64,000 bases of DNA, taken from contig JAJVDF010000775.1 in the NCBI GenBank assembly GCA_022410635.1, positions 282,757-346,756 of the forward strand. Reading direction: 5' to 3'. This document shows, piece by piece, positions 1-11,773 of the stretch. A program made the translations under genes and the position numbers. Positions within the stretch are counted from its first letter, which is position 1. Every line of letters begins with the position of its first letter. This DNA is from Tretioscincus oriximinensis (Eukaryota > Chordata > Lepidosauria > Squamata > Gymnophthalmidae). A model generated the notes under the pieces. The model did no database searches, was not told the DNA's origin, and worked only from the letters and a program-made list of their open reading frames with translations.

Positions 1-655
1 GGAGACAAGTTGTATAGGCCTTCAAGTCCTGGCGCTGCCTTAAGGTTTCTCCAGACAAGTCTATCATAGGGTATACCTTTTTTCCTTCGTAGTTCAAGTC
101 TTTTTGTTTTCTTAAGGTGTAGAAGATCCTCTCTTTTGTTTTTTCTTTGGTGAACTTGACCAGGACATCCAGTGGGGTTTCATTCCCTCTTAGGACCCAA
201 TGGGCCCGTTCTATATCGTCTTCTTTTATTTGGATGCCCTGGTTAGTCAGCCATTTTATTATCTTCTCTTCTAAATCCTTTCTTTCTGAGGGTGGTATTC
301 CTCTCAGGCGGATCTGAGCTCTCCTCGCCCTGTCTTCTGCCTGCGCCATTTTTTTTGTAAGTTGTTCTATTTTTTCTTCCTTTTCCTTGTCTGAATTTTT
401 TAATTTTTGTAATTGAATTCTGTAGTTTTCTATTTGATCTGCATGATCATTCAATGCTTCCTCATACTTTTGTCCTTTGTTTTCTATAGTTTGCAATCTT
501 TTGTCAATTTTCATTATCTCCATATTAATTTTGGATATTTCCCCACTTATTTTGACTTGCCCTTGTATAAGCTGATCTAGTTTATTTAGGGCTAAGTCAC
601 TTTTTATTGTTGTTGAAGGCTCCGATTGAGCTAAATTGAGTGTAGAATTATTAAC
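1..655 (-). CDS. L1-type LINE ORF1 protein, partial (runs off the left edge)
   Basis: Reading the minus strand from 655 to 1 gives about 218 codons with no stop; the first upstream stop is at 656-658. Residues roughly 20-108 are rich in K, E, Q, I and L with heptad-like spacing, as in the ORF1p coiled coil. About residues 112-190 resemble the L1 ORF1p RRM-like domain (segments RAQIRLRGIPPSERKDLEEK, DDIERAHWVLRG and LDVLVKFTKEKTKERI), followed by the start of the C-terminal domain (SGETLRQRQDL). ORF1p of this family is a trimeric RNA-binding chaperone that coats L1 RNA. The rest of ORF1, ORF2 and the 3' end would lie left of the window. No convincing start codon is seen, so the copy is probably 5'-truncated near 640-655. 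The undamaged frame suggests a fairly recent insertion. Family call is by eye from domain order and motifs. Confidence 0.85.
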
Positions 656-1805
656 TTATATACAACCCACACACACACCTGAAATTTGAATGGGAAATGA
701 ACCTGAACAAAAATATGTCTTAAAAAAATTGGAGCATCTCTAGTTATACATATAGGCAATATAAGGAGTTCCTGTATATTTTTTGCTATTTATGTTATTT
801 ATTTAAAATATTTATATTCTGCATCCCATTAAAATATAATCTCAAAGAGTTTGCAAAGCATGGATAATAAATCATTCAGCATGGCTAAAATCAAAAGAGG
901 GGATAACAAACAAAAAATATAACTTAGAACCATATTTCTTAAATAAAACTGAGAAGGAATTTATCTTGTAGCATTTACTAATTCTCATCACCATGACCTC
1001 CCTCCTTTCCTGTTGTGTTTTTTATCTTGGTAAGTTAAAATATTATCTGCCTCAGTATGTTATTCAAAATAGTTAAGTTTAACTGTTGTTCTTTTGTAAC
1101 TTTCAGAAATTTCAGGTATATTAATTTGACTTCTAATAAGCCAGAATTCTTTAATTAATTCTAGAGGAGGATTGCTTTTGTGTGGTTGCAAATTCTTCAA
1201 ATTTGAAAAAAGGTCAATAACTCTGGCTTGATAAATTTATTCTTCTGCAGAGCTAAAGCAATTAAAATTCCTCTCATGCAAGCTTGGCTTGGCTCTGAAA
1301 CTATTGGTGAAAGAAATAGTAAACATTGGGTTAGTTTGAAAGTGGGGGAAATCAGTTTCTGATAGTTATGACTGTTTATCATACATTTAGTTCTTATTTA
1401 TTTGTACTTATGCCCCGTCCTATACCCAAAGGTCTCGGGTATATCTCAGGTGATATTATCACATCACCAACAGAGAAGATAATCAGAGTGAGGAAAAAAA
1501 TATATTCCTATTCTGTTAAACATTTTTGTTCCCATAATCTACTAGTGAAAACAAGTATTGAATCCAATTTTATTTTTAGCAGATTTGTCCATACTGGAAT
1601 TTAGTCACACTTAAGTCCAAAATGGTATAAAAAGGATCTTTAGAATGTTTCACCCTATTGGGATCATATATAGTATAGACACAGATATAAGATTAATTAC
1701 ATTTTTTTGTATGGAAAAAGACACCAGTGCCCTTTATTACCCATTTGATCTATTAGATCTAAGGTAAATGGCACACACTGTGTTTCAATAGAAAATCTAG
1801 GAAGA
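656..1805. other. AT-rich non-coding stretch
   Basis: No gene seen. It holds a very short CA run near 667-678 and, at about 1385-1475, a TATTTATTTGTACTTATGCC-type segment resembling the decayed antisense tail of the L2-like elements seen at 4308 and 29798. The small open frames here lack any recognisable protein pattern. Confidence 0.5.
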
Positions 1806-1881
1806 GTGTCTTGCAGCACCTTGGATACCAACAAGAAAAAGGTAGGCAGCATTATAGAAAAGTCTACTTCTTCAGATATGT
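1806..1881 (-). repeat. Short interspersed repeat, copy 1 of 2
   Basis: Aligns by eye with 56471-56551 in the same orientation: both carry a CACCTTRGA...CYAACAAG block followed about 40 bases later by CTACTTCTTCAGAT. Reversed, this gives ATCTGAAGAAGTAG ... CTTGTTAGT.TCTAAGGTGC, a pattern common in reptile interspersed repeats. I am not certain which element class it belongs to; a Penelope-like tail is one possibility. Confidence 0.5.
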
Positions 1882-4307
1882 TTTCACAGCTTATGGATAA
1901 ACATTGGGTAAAACTGGATTGAAGACCAGAGATGACAACGTCTGATTTGTGATCTCAAATTTATCAAACATTCGAGTTCAAAGATGCTGTTTGCAAGTTC
2001 TATGTTGGATCAAACTGAATCAGTCTCAGTGGTTGCAGACATGTTTTCCAATATATTAACAGTCTGTGCTTTTGTAGCAAAATTACTTTTCTAGCATGGG
2101 TTCCAGTGCAACAAATTGGATTCTTTCTGAACACAAGGTTCAGGTATCTGCTTGTTGTATTCCAGTGTCTTCCAACTGTCCATATCCTTTAAATTAATAA
2201 TCACTGACAATAAACATGGGAGTCAGAAATCATACACATGTGGGCACACACACACACACCATGAAATGGACAGTCCATGTAAGGATCTTCAAAGTGTAAC
2301 AAATCTGCTTAGTTTTGAAGAGTGAAGTTCTTCAGTTTTGAAATTATAAGTTGAAAACATTTTTCCTCATCTTTAGAAATAGCCCAAGAATTGAGTGATA
2401 TTCTTGAGCTCTAGAATCGTGTACGGGGTCATTCCAGGAGCCGCAAGAAGCATTAGGATTTAGAAAGCAAACATTTTCACTGCTCTTAAGTGCTACACGA
2501 GAACACCTACTATATACCTGACAGTGCCGAGAGGGCCTGTGCAGATATTTCTATTTTGCACACAAATGGAATAATAGAGATAACTGTGGAATCTATTTCT
2601 TTCTTCTATGTTATGACCAGAGATAGTAACTGAAAAGATTCTGGCCTTCAATCTATAAATTGAAGGTTCTGGTCAGCTAGTTTCTTACTCAAGACTTATA
2701 TATTTCACATACATGATAGAATAGTCCAGTTTTTCTCCTATTCTGCCAAATCGACTATAGAACATTTTGTAACTTTGACCTTACAAAGCTTGTAATCTTT
2801 ATTCTGATGACATAATGCTTTTTTTCTCTATGAAGAGAATTTTAATGAGATAAACAAATGATGGGTATTGTCTGCCACAACTGAGGCATAAAAATCAGTA
2901 ATAAATGGAAATAATCACATGTACCATATATTTTGAAAAATGAGTTTCANCAAGCCTTTTAATAAAGTCATTATTCCCCATTTTCATAAATCATAAAAGC
3001 TTATTTTTGTCCAGTGGATTTGAAACAGTCAAGGACAACTCTTTTAAATTTGTCCTTGCGTATAATTTATGACACTAGAAGTGTCTCCCAATTTTTCATT
3101 AAGAAAGATATGAATATTATATGTTCTCTATGTTGTTATTATCATGTGTAAAAAAATCTTCATAGGACAGAAAATTGTGGCTTTTGGGGTGGAAAATAAT
3201 GTTATAACGTACTGTCAACTGTAATGGTGCTGAAATTTAAGATACTTTTTCACTAATGCTATAGGTAGAGATTCATAGGAATGATAAAATGGCTCATTAT
3301 GGAGGCATCTAGCAATCCACATAGCATTAACCTGTTCTTACAATGTGGAGCAAGCAGATAAAGGAGCAATTGACAATGAAGCGGACACTTTTAAAAAACG
3401 TTAAAATGTATCTGTGTTTCTTTTAAATAATAGGCATCTATTTTCAGTGGCATATTAAATGACAGCGTCATAGTAATTGAAATCTTTTCTCCTAAAGTCG
3501 AAACAAAAGGCTTGTTTACATAATTTTCTACCACATTGGTTTTTGGGGGGCAATCCTTATCCCAAATGGGAGTTTTTGTGAAAAAAATAATAATTTATGT
3601 CCATCCCCTATTTAGGCAACTGGTGTTTGGCAACTTGAGAACAGTGGATTCTATACATTCTGTTCACATGAAATAGTGGAAGCCACATGGATTCACCAAT
3701 ATTAATACAGCCAATATGAATAAAACTGAGAGTCCCTAGTTACACACAGGTAGATATAAAACTATTTTCTGGTTTCTGGTTCAGTTGCTGTTGTAATTCC
3801 AAAGGAAGGGTGATCACACTAACATTAGTGCATTGTTCTTCTGCTCTTCTTTTCCAACATAAATCTTTATGCTCTTTTTGTCCCAAAGGCTCAATGGATG
3901 CCTCTTCCCATCTTCTCAAATGAGGTCAATTCCTTCCCTCTGTCTGACTGGCTGTTGCCTACTGCCTACTCTTTACCTTATGTGTTTACCATTGTGGAGA
4001 ACCCCAAGACTTGCATGGTGTAGTATTTATTTAATATTTTTGTGCAAGTTTGTAGAAAATGAAATTTGTGTTATGAATTTTTCTCAATAATTATGAGTTT
4101 GAGGGCAGTTCTGAAGACAATGCCCCTGCTCAGAATAGTGGAAAGGGCAGGTTCAGCCATTATCAAGCACTGTTCTGCCACAGAGTTGATATTTAAATCC
4201 TGCTCTTTTCTCATGTTCTCTAATTATGTCCTCACAGCCCATTGACTATTTTTCCCCACTATTTTTTTTCATTGCAAATTTCTTGACAATGATACAGAAG
4301 TGGTTTT
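1882..4307. other. AT-rich non-coding stretch
   Basis: No gene or clear repeat recognised. A short (CA)8 run lies at about 2244-2259. A single ambiguous base is at about 2950. Open frames are short and of ordinary chance composition. Confidence 0.5.
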
Positions 4308-4428
4308 TACTTATTTATTTTTATTTACATTTCCATACCACCCTATAGCCAAAGATCTCAGGACAGTTAACAAAGACAACAAAAAAGCCAGCATAGTAAA
4401 ACCAAATTAACATATTAAAACACATGGA
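4308..4428 (-). mobile_element. L2-like LINE 3' end, outer part (split by CR1)
   Basis: On the plus strand this begins TTATTTATTTTTATTTACAT and continues with GTTAACAAAGACAAC and TTAACATATTAAAACAC. It aligns with the start of 29798-30110 (TTTATTTACATTTTTATACC ... TTAACACGTTAAAAACAG). Reversed, it is the AT-rich 3' UTR of an L2-like LINE ending in an AAAT-type tail. The element resumes at about 4802 after an intervening CR1. Confidence 0.65.
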
Positions 4429-4801
4429 CAGAAGAGTAAAGAAAGACAAAGGAAAGTATTTATTCACGCATAGGGTCATTGGCCTGTGGAATTTACTTCC
4501 AGAAGAGGTGGTAGTAGCTAGCAGCTTGGATAGCTTTAAGATAGGATTAGACAGGTTCATGGAAGCCAAGGGTATAAACAGATACTAGGATAGATGTTTT
4601 GATACTGCCTCCGAGGTGGAGCAACAGGCAGTATTCCTGAAATGCCTTTTGCAAGGCACCAAGAACACTTGGTGCCTTTTGCCTTCTTTTGTTCCAGACT
4701 GTCCAGGTGCAATTGGTGAGCCACTGTGTGAGACAGAATGCTGGACTAGATGGGCCCCAGCCTGATTCAGCAGGGCTCTTCATATGCTTTTATGTTCTTA
4801 T
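4429..4801 (+). mobile_element. CR1-like LINE 3' end (inserted in L2)
   Basis: Shares the recurring 3' region of this window's CR1-like family: GGAATTTACTTCCAGAAGAG, a GATACTAGGATAGATG block, CAGGTGCAATTGGTGAGCCA, GAGACAGAATGCTGGACTAG and a closing TTATGTTCTTA. CR1 LINEs are known for heavily 5'-truncated copies ending in short direct repeats rather than poly-A. The copy interrupts the L2-like element whose parts are 4308-4428 and 4802-5140, so it is younger. It contains a private local inverted duplication (GGCACCAAG/CTTGGTGCC near 4650-4672). Confidence 0.8.
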
Positions 4802-5140
4802 ATTCACAGTCTCTGAGGTAGGCAAAAAAGAGCATGGCTGTCATCCTCGCCAAAGGTCAGGTTGAAGAAGTTTGTCTTCAAGCATTTCCCGAATGCATAT
4901 AAAGATAGTAATTGATGCACCACAAGGGGAAGGTTGTTCCATAGTCTAGAGGCTGCCATGGAGAAGGTCCTATCCTGGGTTCCATCCTTTTTGCCACTGA
5001 GAGACGTGGTATGGTCAGGATGAGAAGCCTGGTTACCATTGCCTCATTCTGGGTGAAGGCAGGAAACTGAACTGGCAATCCTCTGCTTCCATGGTAATAT
5101 ATCGTACTAAAATAGCCCTGCTGAATCAAGTCATAGTCCA
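4802..5140 (-). pseudogene. L2-like LINE ORF2 C-terminus and start of 3' UTR (relic)
   Basis: The minus strand between about 5140 and 4860 encodes a decayed C-terminal tail of an L2-like ORF2. It has an IPRLSVAKRMEP segment, then a degraded LW.sLP-type segment, ending near 4870 with CLKTNFFNLTFGE. This matches CLKTYLFGLAYG* in the copy at 29798 and VKTHLFLFAFD* at 49922-49957. The LKTxLF ending is typical of L2-clade ORF2 termini. No functional enzyme remains, only the tail after the reverse transcriptase domain. Confidence 0.6.
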
Positions 5141-5145
5141 TTTAC

Positions 5146-5332
5146 TCCACTAATTGTGTCTGAATAGTCTCAAGCAGAAAAAAGGCAAAACCCTATTTTT
5201 TACCTGTGACTCCCTGCAAATGACATTTCATGAATATTGTCTGTTACTTCACCCTGGAGGCAATATTAAGACATCCATCCCAGTAGCTATTGATACACTT
5301 GGCTTTTATGAAATTCTCTAGCAAAGAAAGCC
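5146..5332 (-). mobile_element. CR1-like LINE 3' fragment, tail missing
   Basis: Plus-strand text such as GTCTCAAGCAGAAAAAAGGC, GACTCCCTGCAAATGACATT and ACATCCATCCCAGTAGCTAT is the reverse complement of the CR1-like 3' region found at 19148-19545. The terminal TTATGTTC repeat and the first part of the unit are missing, so this copy is truncated at both ends. Confidence 0.65.
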
Positions 5333-7672
5333 ATGGCAAGGGAGACAAAGAAAGGTATCTATTTTAAAAACTGTCTGGCATGTATGTTTGTGTTAGTGTA
5401 TACTCTTTAGTGTCCATAGATGGAAAGAACCCAGAAAAAATACATTAAAAAAAATTAAAAAGTATGTCCAAACATAAGGCATTCACATGCCTATGTGATG
5501 TGCACTTTTATGAATTTGTCCGGGTATTCAAAATTGCCAGAATCAATCCCCAAATGAATTGAGGGAGAGATTAAATGTAAGACCTGATAAATTCCTCTCT
5601 GGTCTGCATCAAAACCAGATTTGCTTCCTTCTGCAGTACATTAATTACTGTGCATGATTTATTCTTGGTAGCATTTCTAGAGTACTGAAATGGGTTTATT
5701 CCTGGTATTTGAGTTAGACAAAATTTTATTGTTAACAGAGAAAGGTTTTTATTCAGAACAGTGGCCAACAACCATAGAGTAGCACTAGTCACATCTGTAC
5801 TTTTAAATCTTTTCCAGTTCACCTTCAGACCTGAAGAATGAACTTAACTATCTACTTTCTTTCTTTTCTGGATTAAAAGCAAATTCTTTGGACAGGAGAT
5901 GGACTGAAGAAGATTCTTGTTAAATCTTTAATATGTGCATAAGTATATTCTGTTTGCAAAGCTCATATGAAACTGGATTGGGTTTCTACAGAAACGGCAT
6001 ATAACTGTCTGCATTGGGTGGCCTGTTTAACACCAGGCTTCCTCTGTTACCTCTGAACTGCTATCTAATGCAAAATGAAGAGTGGGAACAAAAATTCTCA
6101 GTTTCCACAGTTTAGATCTGGCCATCTTCAGGACAAATTCTCTTCCATACTTTGTAGAACCCTGCCAAAATGCTTTATTTGCTCCACCACACCCATCTCC
6201 TTGGTCCAGAATCTGTCCCTCAGCTATCCAACTGAGACGTAGAATAATTGAGATGGTGGGGCCTGTTGTAGTCCTCAATGGCATGTGAATGAGAGACCCT
6301 TATTCCATAATTTACTGTGGGATAAAATCCAATGTGTGTGTGTGTGTGTGTGGAGATTAGGGAGGTTCCCCCCTTCCTCCCAGATGCAGACTAATTCAAA
6401 GCAATCATTTCAGAGCATTCAAAGAAGGAACTTGTCTTCCAACTTTAATAACAGAGTATTCAAGTGAATATGGAATGAATAAGGTGACCAATGAAAGCAA
6501 AACAGCAATAGTATGATTTAATTTGTAGACAAAACACAAAGAGAAAACTGAAAAACAGAAATAAGAAACAGAGATGAGATAAGGGATGTCAAAATGCAAA
6601 GAACTGCAATAATCCTTCTCAGATACAATCAAGAACAAGCTAAAGAATGAGCTATTCCAACTGAAAGCAAAGAACAAGTTTCAGCAAGATTAAGAAATCC
6701 ACGATAACAAACCTCCACAGTACAAATAATCAACAGTGAAGAGAGGAAGAGTTTAACACACTTTCCTGGAAAAGTAGAAATTCCAACAACACTGAATGGT
6801 TTGAAGGCAAAATTTAAGGCCAACAAACTAGGGCTGTAATTTGATGAGTATATATGAAAGAAAGTTTAGTTATATACCCCCCCAAAAAAGAAAAGAAATG
6901 GAGGGCTGTCACTATTTTTAAGGTTTGAGTGGGTTGATGACTTAATTTTTTATTTTAAAATAAAAATTAAATAAAGAAAATAAACAGAGTAAACAAGAAG
7001 AAACAGAAGCAGAAGGATTAAGACATGATTGAAAAACAGCAAAATGTAATTGAATTCAGTGCAATACCAAAAAGACAATGAAGATGCAAAACAATTAAAA
7101 GTCAAGAATTCCATCTTGAGGAATATTAAGGGGAGAAACTGAGTACAGTCTTAGTTTTTTGTCCTTTTTTTGTGAGATCAAATCGTAAATATTTTTATGA
7201 GGTTTTATCCCAGTTAATGAAATTCCTAGTGTCACATATCACAAATATAGAGAAGCAGTTGCATGCTGAATTAAAAAGTTATTTTTAATGTTTATTAACA
7301 TTCTCCAATATTTACTATTTTGTGATACATTCCTAATTCAGATTATTTTTCTCATTCACACATCTCCACACAAAATGCAAATGCCTATGAACAGAGTTCT
7401 GTTAATTTATAATAAGCAGAGGGAAGAGGGATGGAATGATAATAGATGCAGCAACTTGCAAATAATGATATCAGAAACAAAGAATATGAGGAAGTAAAGC
7501 AATATAAGGGACAGAAAGAAAAACTGGGGAACATACAAAGGTCAAAGTGAAAACAGCCTTGTGGTGATTAGAAGAATGACTTCGTTAGATCCCAGGATAA
7601 ACTTAGAGATCTTAGTCAGGAAAAGCTAATAATTGTTCAAAGTTCTCAAACTCCCAAGTCTTTGGAACAAGC
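5333..7672. other. AT-rich non-coding stretch with a (TG)10 microsatellite
   Basis: No gene recognised. A (TG)10 run is at 6333-6352. The strand between 6480 and 7130 is purine-rich (many GAAA/AAGAA words), which creates open frames without recognisable protein content. Confidence 0.5.
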
Positions 7673-7887
7673 AACTTCCACTAGCCTTCAGCTCTAGCCA
7701 ACCCAGCTATTCGAAAGCATGAATTGCAAGAAATTGCAACTGACTGCAAGTAGATACATGGGAACCACCACAGCCTGGCGGGGAAGATAGAATGGAAGCC
7801 TTCGGGCAAAATACCCTTGTAAGCTGCTTTGAGTCCCTTTGAAATGTGAGAAAAGCGGGGTATAAGAACCCAGTTCTTCTTCTTCTA
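7673..7887 (+). mobile_element. tRNA-derived SINE (family A), 5'-truncated
   Basis: Starts at CTTCCACTAGCC within the body of the family seen full length at 60917-61222, so the tRNA-related head is missing. The body GCTATTCGAAAGCATGAATT and the tail CTTTGAGTCCCTTTGAAA ... AGAAAAGCGGGGTATAAGAA are intact and end in a short TTC repeat. Such SINEs are non-coding and are mobilised by LINE machinery. The ending resembles the GCGGGGTATAA tail of family B. Confidence 0.85.
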
Positions 7888-8120
7888 AACACTACAAATA
7901 TATGGCAGATAGATATGTGGAGTGTAGTTTTTTTAATGCTCAATGCATGACAGGACTGCATATTACTGTTCCATCAAGAGGGTTTCATAGCTCCTTGGTG
8001 ACTAACAGGACTATTCATCACAGTCTATAAATTATTATTCAAATAATTATTTTGCCCTATTTTATACTTTATTGTACATTAAATTATTTATAATTTATAA
8101 TTTAATTATATTTTATTAGA

Positions 8121-8402
8121 CTGAGGGATAGTGGTGCAGAGGTTAAGAACAACAACCTTTCAGCAGAGAGGTTATTCATTCAAGGCCCATGTGTCTGCCA
8201 CGGGTATGGGTGAGCGCCCTCTACTGGCCCTTAGTTTCAGCCAACCTAGCTGTTNAAAAATAAGAGAAGTAGATTAATAGATACCATCACAATGTGATGG
8301 GGAAGATAGAATCTAAACCTACAGGTGAAAAATAGCTTGTAAACCACTATGAGTCCCTTCAGGAGAGAAAAGCAAGATATAAAAACCCAAATTTTCTTCT
8401 TG
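8121..8402 (+). mobile_element. tRNA-derived SINE, older subfamily related to family A
   Basis: The head GGATAGTGGTGCAGAGGTTA resembles an A box, and about 40 bases later GGTTATTCATTCAAGGCC resembles a decayed B box. The body follows family A with many changes (CCAACCTAGCTGTT, CACAATGTGATGGGGAAG, AACCACTATGAGTCCCTTCA) and ends in CTTCTTG. It shares the CACAATGTGRTGGGGAAGA variant with 11774-11986, which points to one older subfamily. Confidence 0.7.
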
Positions 8403-8410
8403 TTGATATC

Positions 8411-8960
8411 TGCTGCAGTCAGGTCAGGTTTTCTATAGTGTTTTACAATATGCTGTGGCGTTTGCTGGGTTTGGGGCCTTTATTTTGCTTAAAGGCCCAA
8501 TTTTTGTAATTTTATTCCTATGTTTAACCCAGAGGGGAGGAGGGAGGCTGAGCCCAAGATAAGGGGAGTGGCTTTCTCTCTGCCCAGATGGGAGGGAACC
8601 CAATGATGGAGTACCCAATCAGGCGGCAGGCTGGTTCTAAAAAGCTAGCCCTGTCCACTGGTTGGGGTCCTTCTTTTGTCAGACTTGGAGCAGGTGGAAG
8701 CTCTGAGTGGGAGGGGACCGGCCCAGTGGCTCCTGCCTTGTGCGGAGGCAGAGTGAGGGACGTTAATAGGCCTAGAGGGAGAAGCCTTGCATTGAGGTCC
8801 TACATGATTGGATGCTCATGGGCTTGGGGACTAATGCTCTACAGAGTGGTGTGCGATTCTTCGCAGTGTTCTAATATTATTTTATTTCCAAATATCTTTT
8901 ACTCTGTACAACATGCATTTGGCCCATATCATGCTGAGTCAAATTCATGGATTTTTTAGG
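8411..8960. other. GC-richer block with promoter-like spacing, unassigned
   Basis: This block begins just after a SINE tail and is clearly less AT-rich than its surroundings. It has a purine-rich part near 8530-8560, a CCAATC box at 8615-8620 followed about 20 bases later by TTCTAAAAAGC, then GC-rich sequence to about 8770. A 123-codon plus-strand frame (8588-8959) crosses it but shows no recognisable domain. I found no terminal repeats or target duplication. It could be a solo LTR, part of another retroelement, or unique sequence. Confidence 0.3.
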
Positions 8961-9074
8961 ATTTTTCTATTTTGATGTATTCCTTGCTGACCCTAATTAT
9001 CTTTTTAATGCTTGATGCTGTATTTCTAAAGTGTACCTAATGTAAGTGTATATAACTATACTAGTGGAATAACC

Positions 9075-9124
9075 CCACTGCCTTAGGGATACAGTGGGCT
9101 CTAATGTTCTCCCTAAGGCAGTGG
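9075..9124. repeat. 15-bp perfect inverted repeat
   Basis: CCACTGCCTTAGGGA at 9075-9089 is the exact reverse complement of 9110-9124, with a 20-base loop that itself contains CAGTGGGCTC. It directly precedes the pyrimidine tract. Confidence 0.8.
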
Positions 9125-9258
9125 GCTTAATTTTTCTTCTTTCTTTTTCTCCTTTCTCCTTTCTCCTTCTTTCTTCTCTTTCTTCCACTTTCTTCCTTCT
9201 TTTTCTTCTGATCCTCCTCTTTCTCTTCTCCTTCTTGTTTTCTTTTTTTTGTTCTTTC
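9125..9258. repeat. Polypyrimidine tract (CTT/CCTTT-rich)
   Basis: Almost pure C/T on the plus strand, built from TTCTTT and CTCCTTT words. It creates artefactual Leu/Phe/Ser-rich frames on the plus strand and Lys/Glu/Arg-rich frames on the minus strand. The lead-in GTGGGCTTAATTTTTCTTCT closely matches the lead-in of the tract at 44975-45330, so the two probably belong to one repeat family. Confidence 0.8.
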
Positions 9259-9334
9259 TTCCCATCCATTCGGAGTAGGCCGAATCCCTTAGCGGTATTT
9301 TTTTTCCTGTATCACACAACAGTAGAACCAAGAG

Positions 9335-9600
9335 TTATACAACAAGATTTAGGATGGGCATGAGGAAGAATTTAACTTCATTCACAGGGTCTTTGGAAGA
9401 AATAGTGAGAATAATCAATCTGAGCAGCTTTATGAAAATGTTAAGACAAATTCTTGCAAGACAGAAAATGTACCAATGGGCATTGGAATCCATGCCTTGA
9501 TACAGGTTAGATGGCAAGCAGACTCAGGTTCTATTTGAGACTGTCCAAAAGTAATTGGTTGACCATTTTATGAGAAAGGATCTAGAGAAGATGAATTATG
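9335..9600 (+). mobile_element. Highly diverged CR1-like 3' fragment
   Basis: The order of CR1-like landmarks is preserved but worn: ACATTCACAGGGTCTTTGG-like start, GCATTGGAATCCATGCC, then GACTGTCCAAAAGTAATTGG followed by TTGACCATTTTATGAGA where other copies read CAATTGGTGGGCCACTGTGTGAGA. This is an old copy; boundaries are approximate. Confidence 0.4.
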
Positions 9601-11773
9601 TTTTCCCTTCTATTCTTATATAATTAATGTATTTACTTTGAGACACCCAGATAACCTGTAGTTTGGAAAGCTATAGGCATTTAATAAAAATGGAGCTACA
9701 TAAAGTTATAAACTGAAGGTTCTCACAGATAGGGTTAGGAATTCAAAACTTCTTGGGGTTTTTGCTGCTGTTTTACCAATGGCATATGTTTTATCATGTT
9801 ATTCTACTAATGTGTATTCTTTCTAATAGTCTATGGCTACCAGTAATTATTGAATAAAATGATACAATATAATCTAGTTTAATTGCATAATTGGAAGATT
9901 TACTATGCATGACTAAATGTGATGGTGAATAAAGTAACAACCATCCCATTATAATATTTAATTTTGTAGTGGTGGTTTTGCCTACTACTGAGCTAGCAAG
10001 CAATTAGGATAAATAGTCCCCTGTTTTCATATTTCCCTATTCATAAACAGCTAGATGACTTAATTGTTTTTGTCTTGTCTATTAACCGATCTAGATGACC
10101 ATAACTATGCCATTTTGAACATTTAGAAACTGAATTATTCTGAAATTGTGCACTTTGTGAAAGATAAATTATAGCATCTATATCATTATGTGTTCTTTTA
10201 ATGAAAAAAGAGAACATTTTAAAGCTGCTGTCACTACTTATAGATATCTGCAGCTTCCATTGCTACTTTTCTTGCTTTCATGTCAAAATACTATACAAAC
10301 ATGTAATACTTTTTGCTGATACTCACATTTCAGAATATCCAAGGATATATAAAAATAAGAACATATTCCTACTGTTATATTGAAATTTATCTGTGTTACA
10401 AAAGAAATACACAGGAGTTGGAAATACTGTAAATAATAATTTCCAGAAAATCCTGTCATCTTAGTGTTACAGATCTGGATTAATAAATATCTTTTAAAAA
10501 TGTGCATTCTCAGTCAATCCCAATTTGAAAATAACTCCCTTATGATGTGGCATTGACTGAGAAGATGAATTGTGAAAGTTATGGAATAGGTTTTAGCATT
10601 TTACATTGGAGAGTAGATATATGTTGTCCTTTTGAAAATAACTTCTTGCAAAGTATTGAAAGTAATGAAACAAACCAAAGAAACGAATCTTTTCTCCTTG
10701 TCCTAGCTTCCCATTCGGAAAGTTTTATTCCCTTTTTAAGGAGTACAGTTTTGGGTGCCAAAAGCTATCTACAAAACAGAATTGTGTGACTTTTACATGT
10801 CATTGTTTCATTCTTGCCTTCTAGAGTCACAGTTTAAGAGTGTTATACCTGTCTTTAACTCTCGCCATTAATGCACTTACCAGGCTTGATCCACTTTTGT
10901 TAATCCAGATTATCTTGATTTAGATTCCCTCAAACAATGCACCTCTGCATGAAGCAGGTTGAATTGTTTTAGAAGAAAGACAGTGTTTCCTACCATAGAA
11001 ATTCAATATGGCTAACCCAGATTATATGACAGCAGCCTCTGTTGATGTGTCAGTAGGCTCAACATCACTATTTGCCCACTTCCCTATCACTCAACCTCTG
11101 GAAGTTTACTAGGTCTGAATGCTGACCAGCATTCAAAGAGGCTTCAAAACTAGTACAAACAGTATTCTCATGCTTTGAAAACAATGCAAAGAGGATTTGA
11201 GATACCAGTAAAACTATTGTCTTGCAGTCCTGCGATCACTTCCATGACTATATGAATTGGTCCACATGCATTAGTTCCACTACTTTATCTAGATTAGTCA
11301 GTGTTATCACGCACTTTTTAGTGGAATCTTAGCACATATGACTTGGATTAGTACTAGTCCCATGCAGACAATGAGAGCTTCTTAAATTGGATTAGTAAGG
11401 CTGTGATAAAGGGCTTCTAATTACTGATCCTTCTGCTGGAATCTTGGGACTCACCTACCCCTATAGGACATCCACCTGAAGCTGGAACCTCACCTAACCA
11501 TCAGGAGTCTTGGGTGAGATTGTACTGTTATTGCACAACAAAGGGTACAAAGCAGGAAACGATGGTTCATTGCTTGGGCAATGAACAAAAGACACCATCA
11601 ATTAGGAAGCTGTTGTGAGAAGCTTTAGGTTCTTAAGTTGTTTTCATTGTTTTTAGTAATTTATTCATTTTTAAATTATATGACAGAATGCATTTTAAAC
11701 AACATATTGCATATTATATAAGTAGTAATTTGTTATTTATGTTTTTAAACTGAATATTTCAACAGAGATATTG
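9601..11773. other. AT-rich non-coding stretch
   Basis: No gene, RNA or clear repeat recognised. Composition is ordinary for the window and open frames are short. Confidence 0.5.

Noticed and set aside
8588..8959. 123-codon plus-strand frame as a small protein
   Set aside because: No domain, and it lies in a GC-richer block that probably belongs to a mobile element.
9094..9363. Hydrophobic plus-strand frame and Lys/Glu-rich minus-strand frames
   Set aside because: Both are by-products of the pyrimidine tract at 9125-9258.
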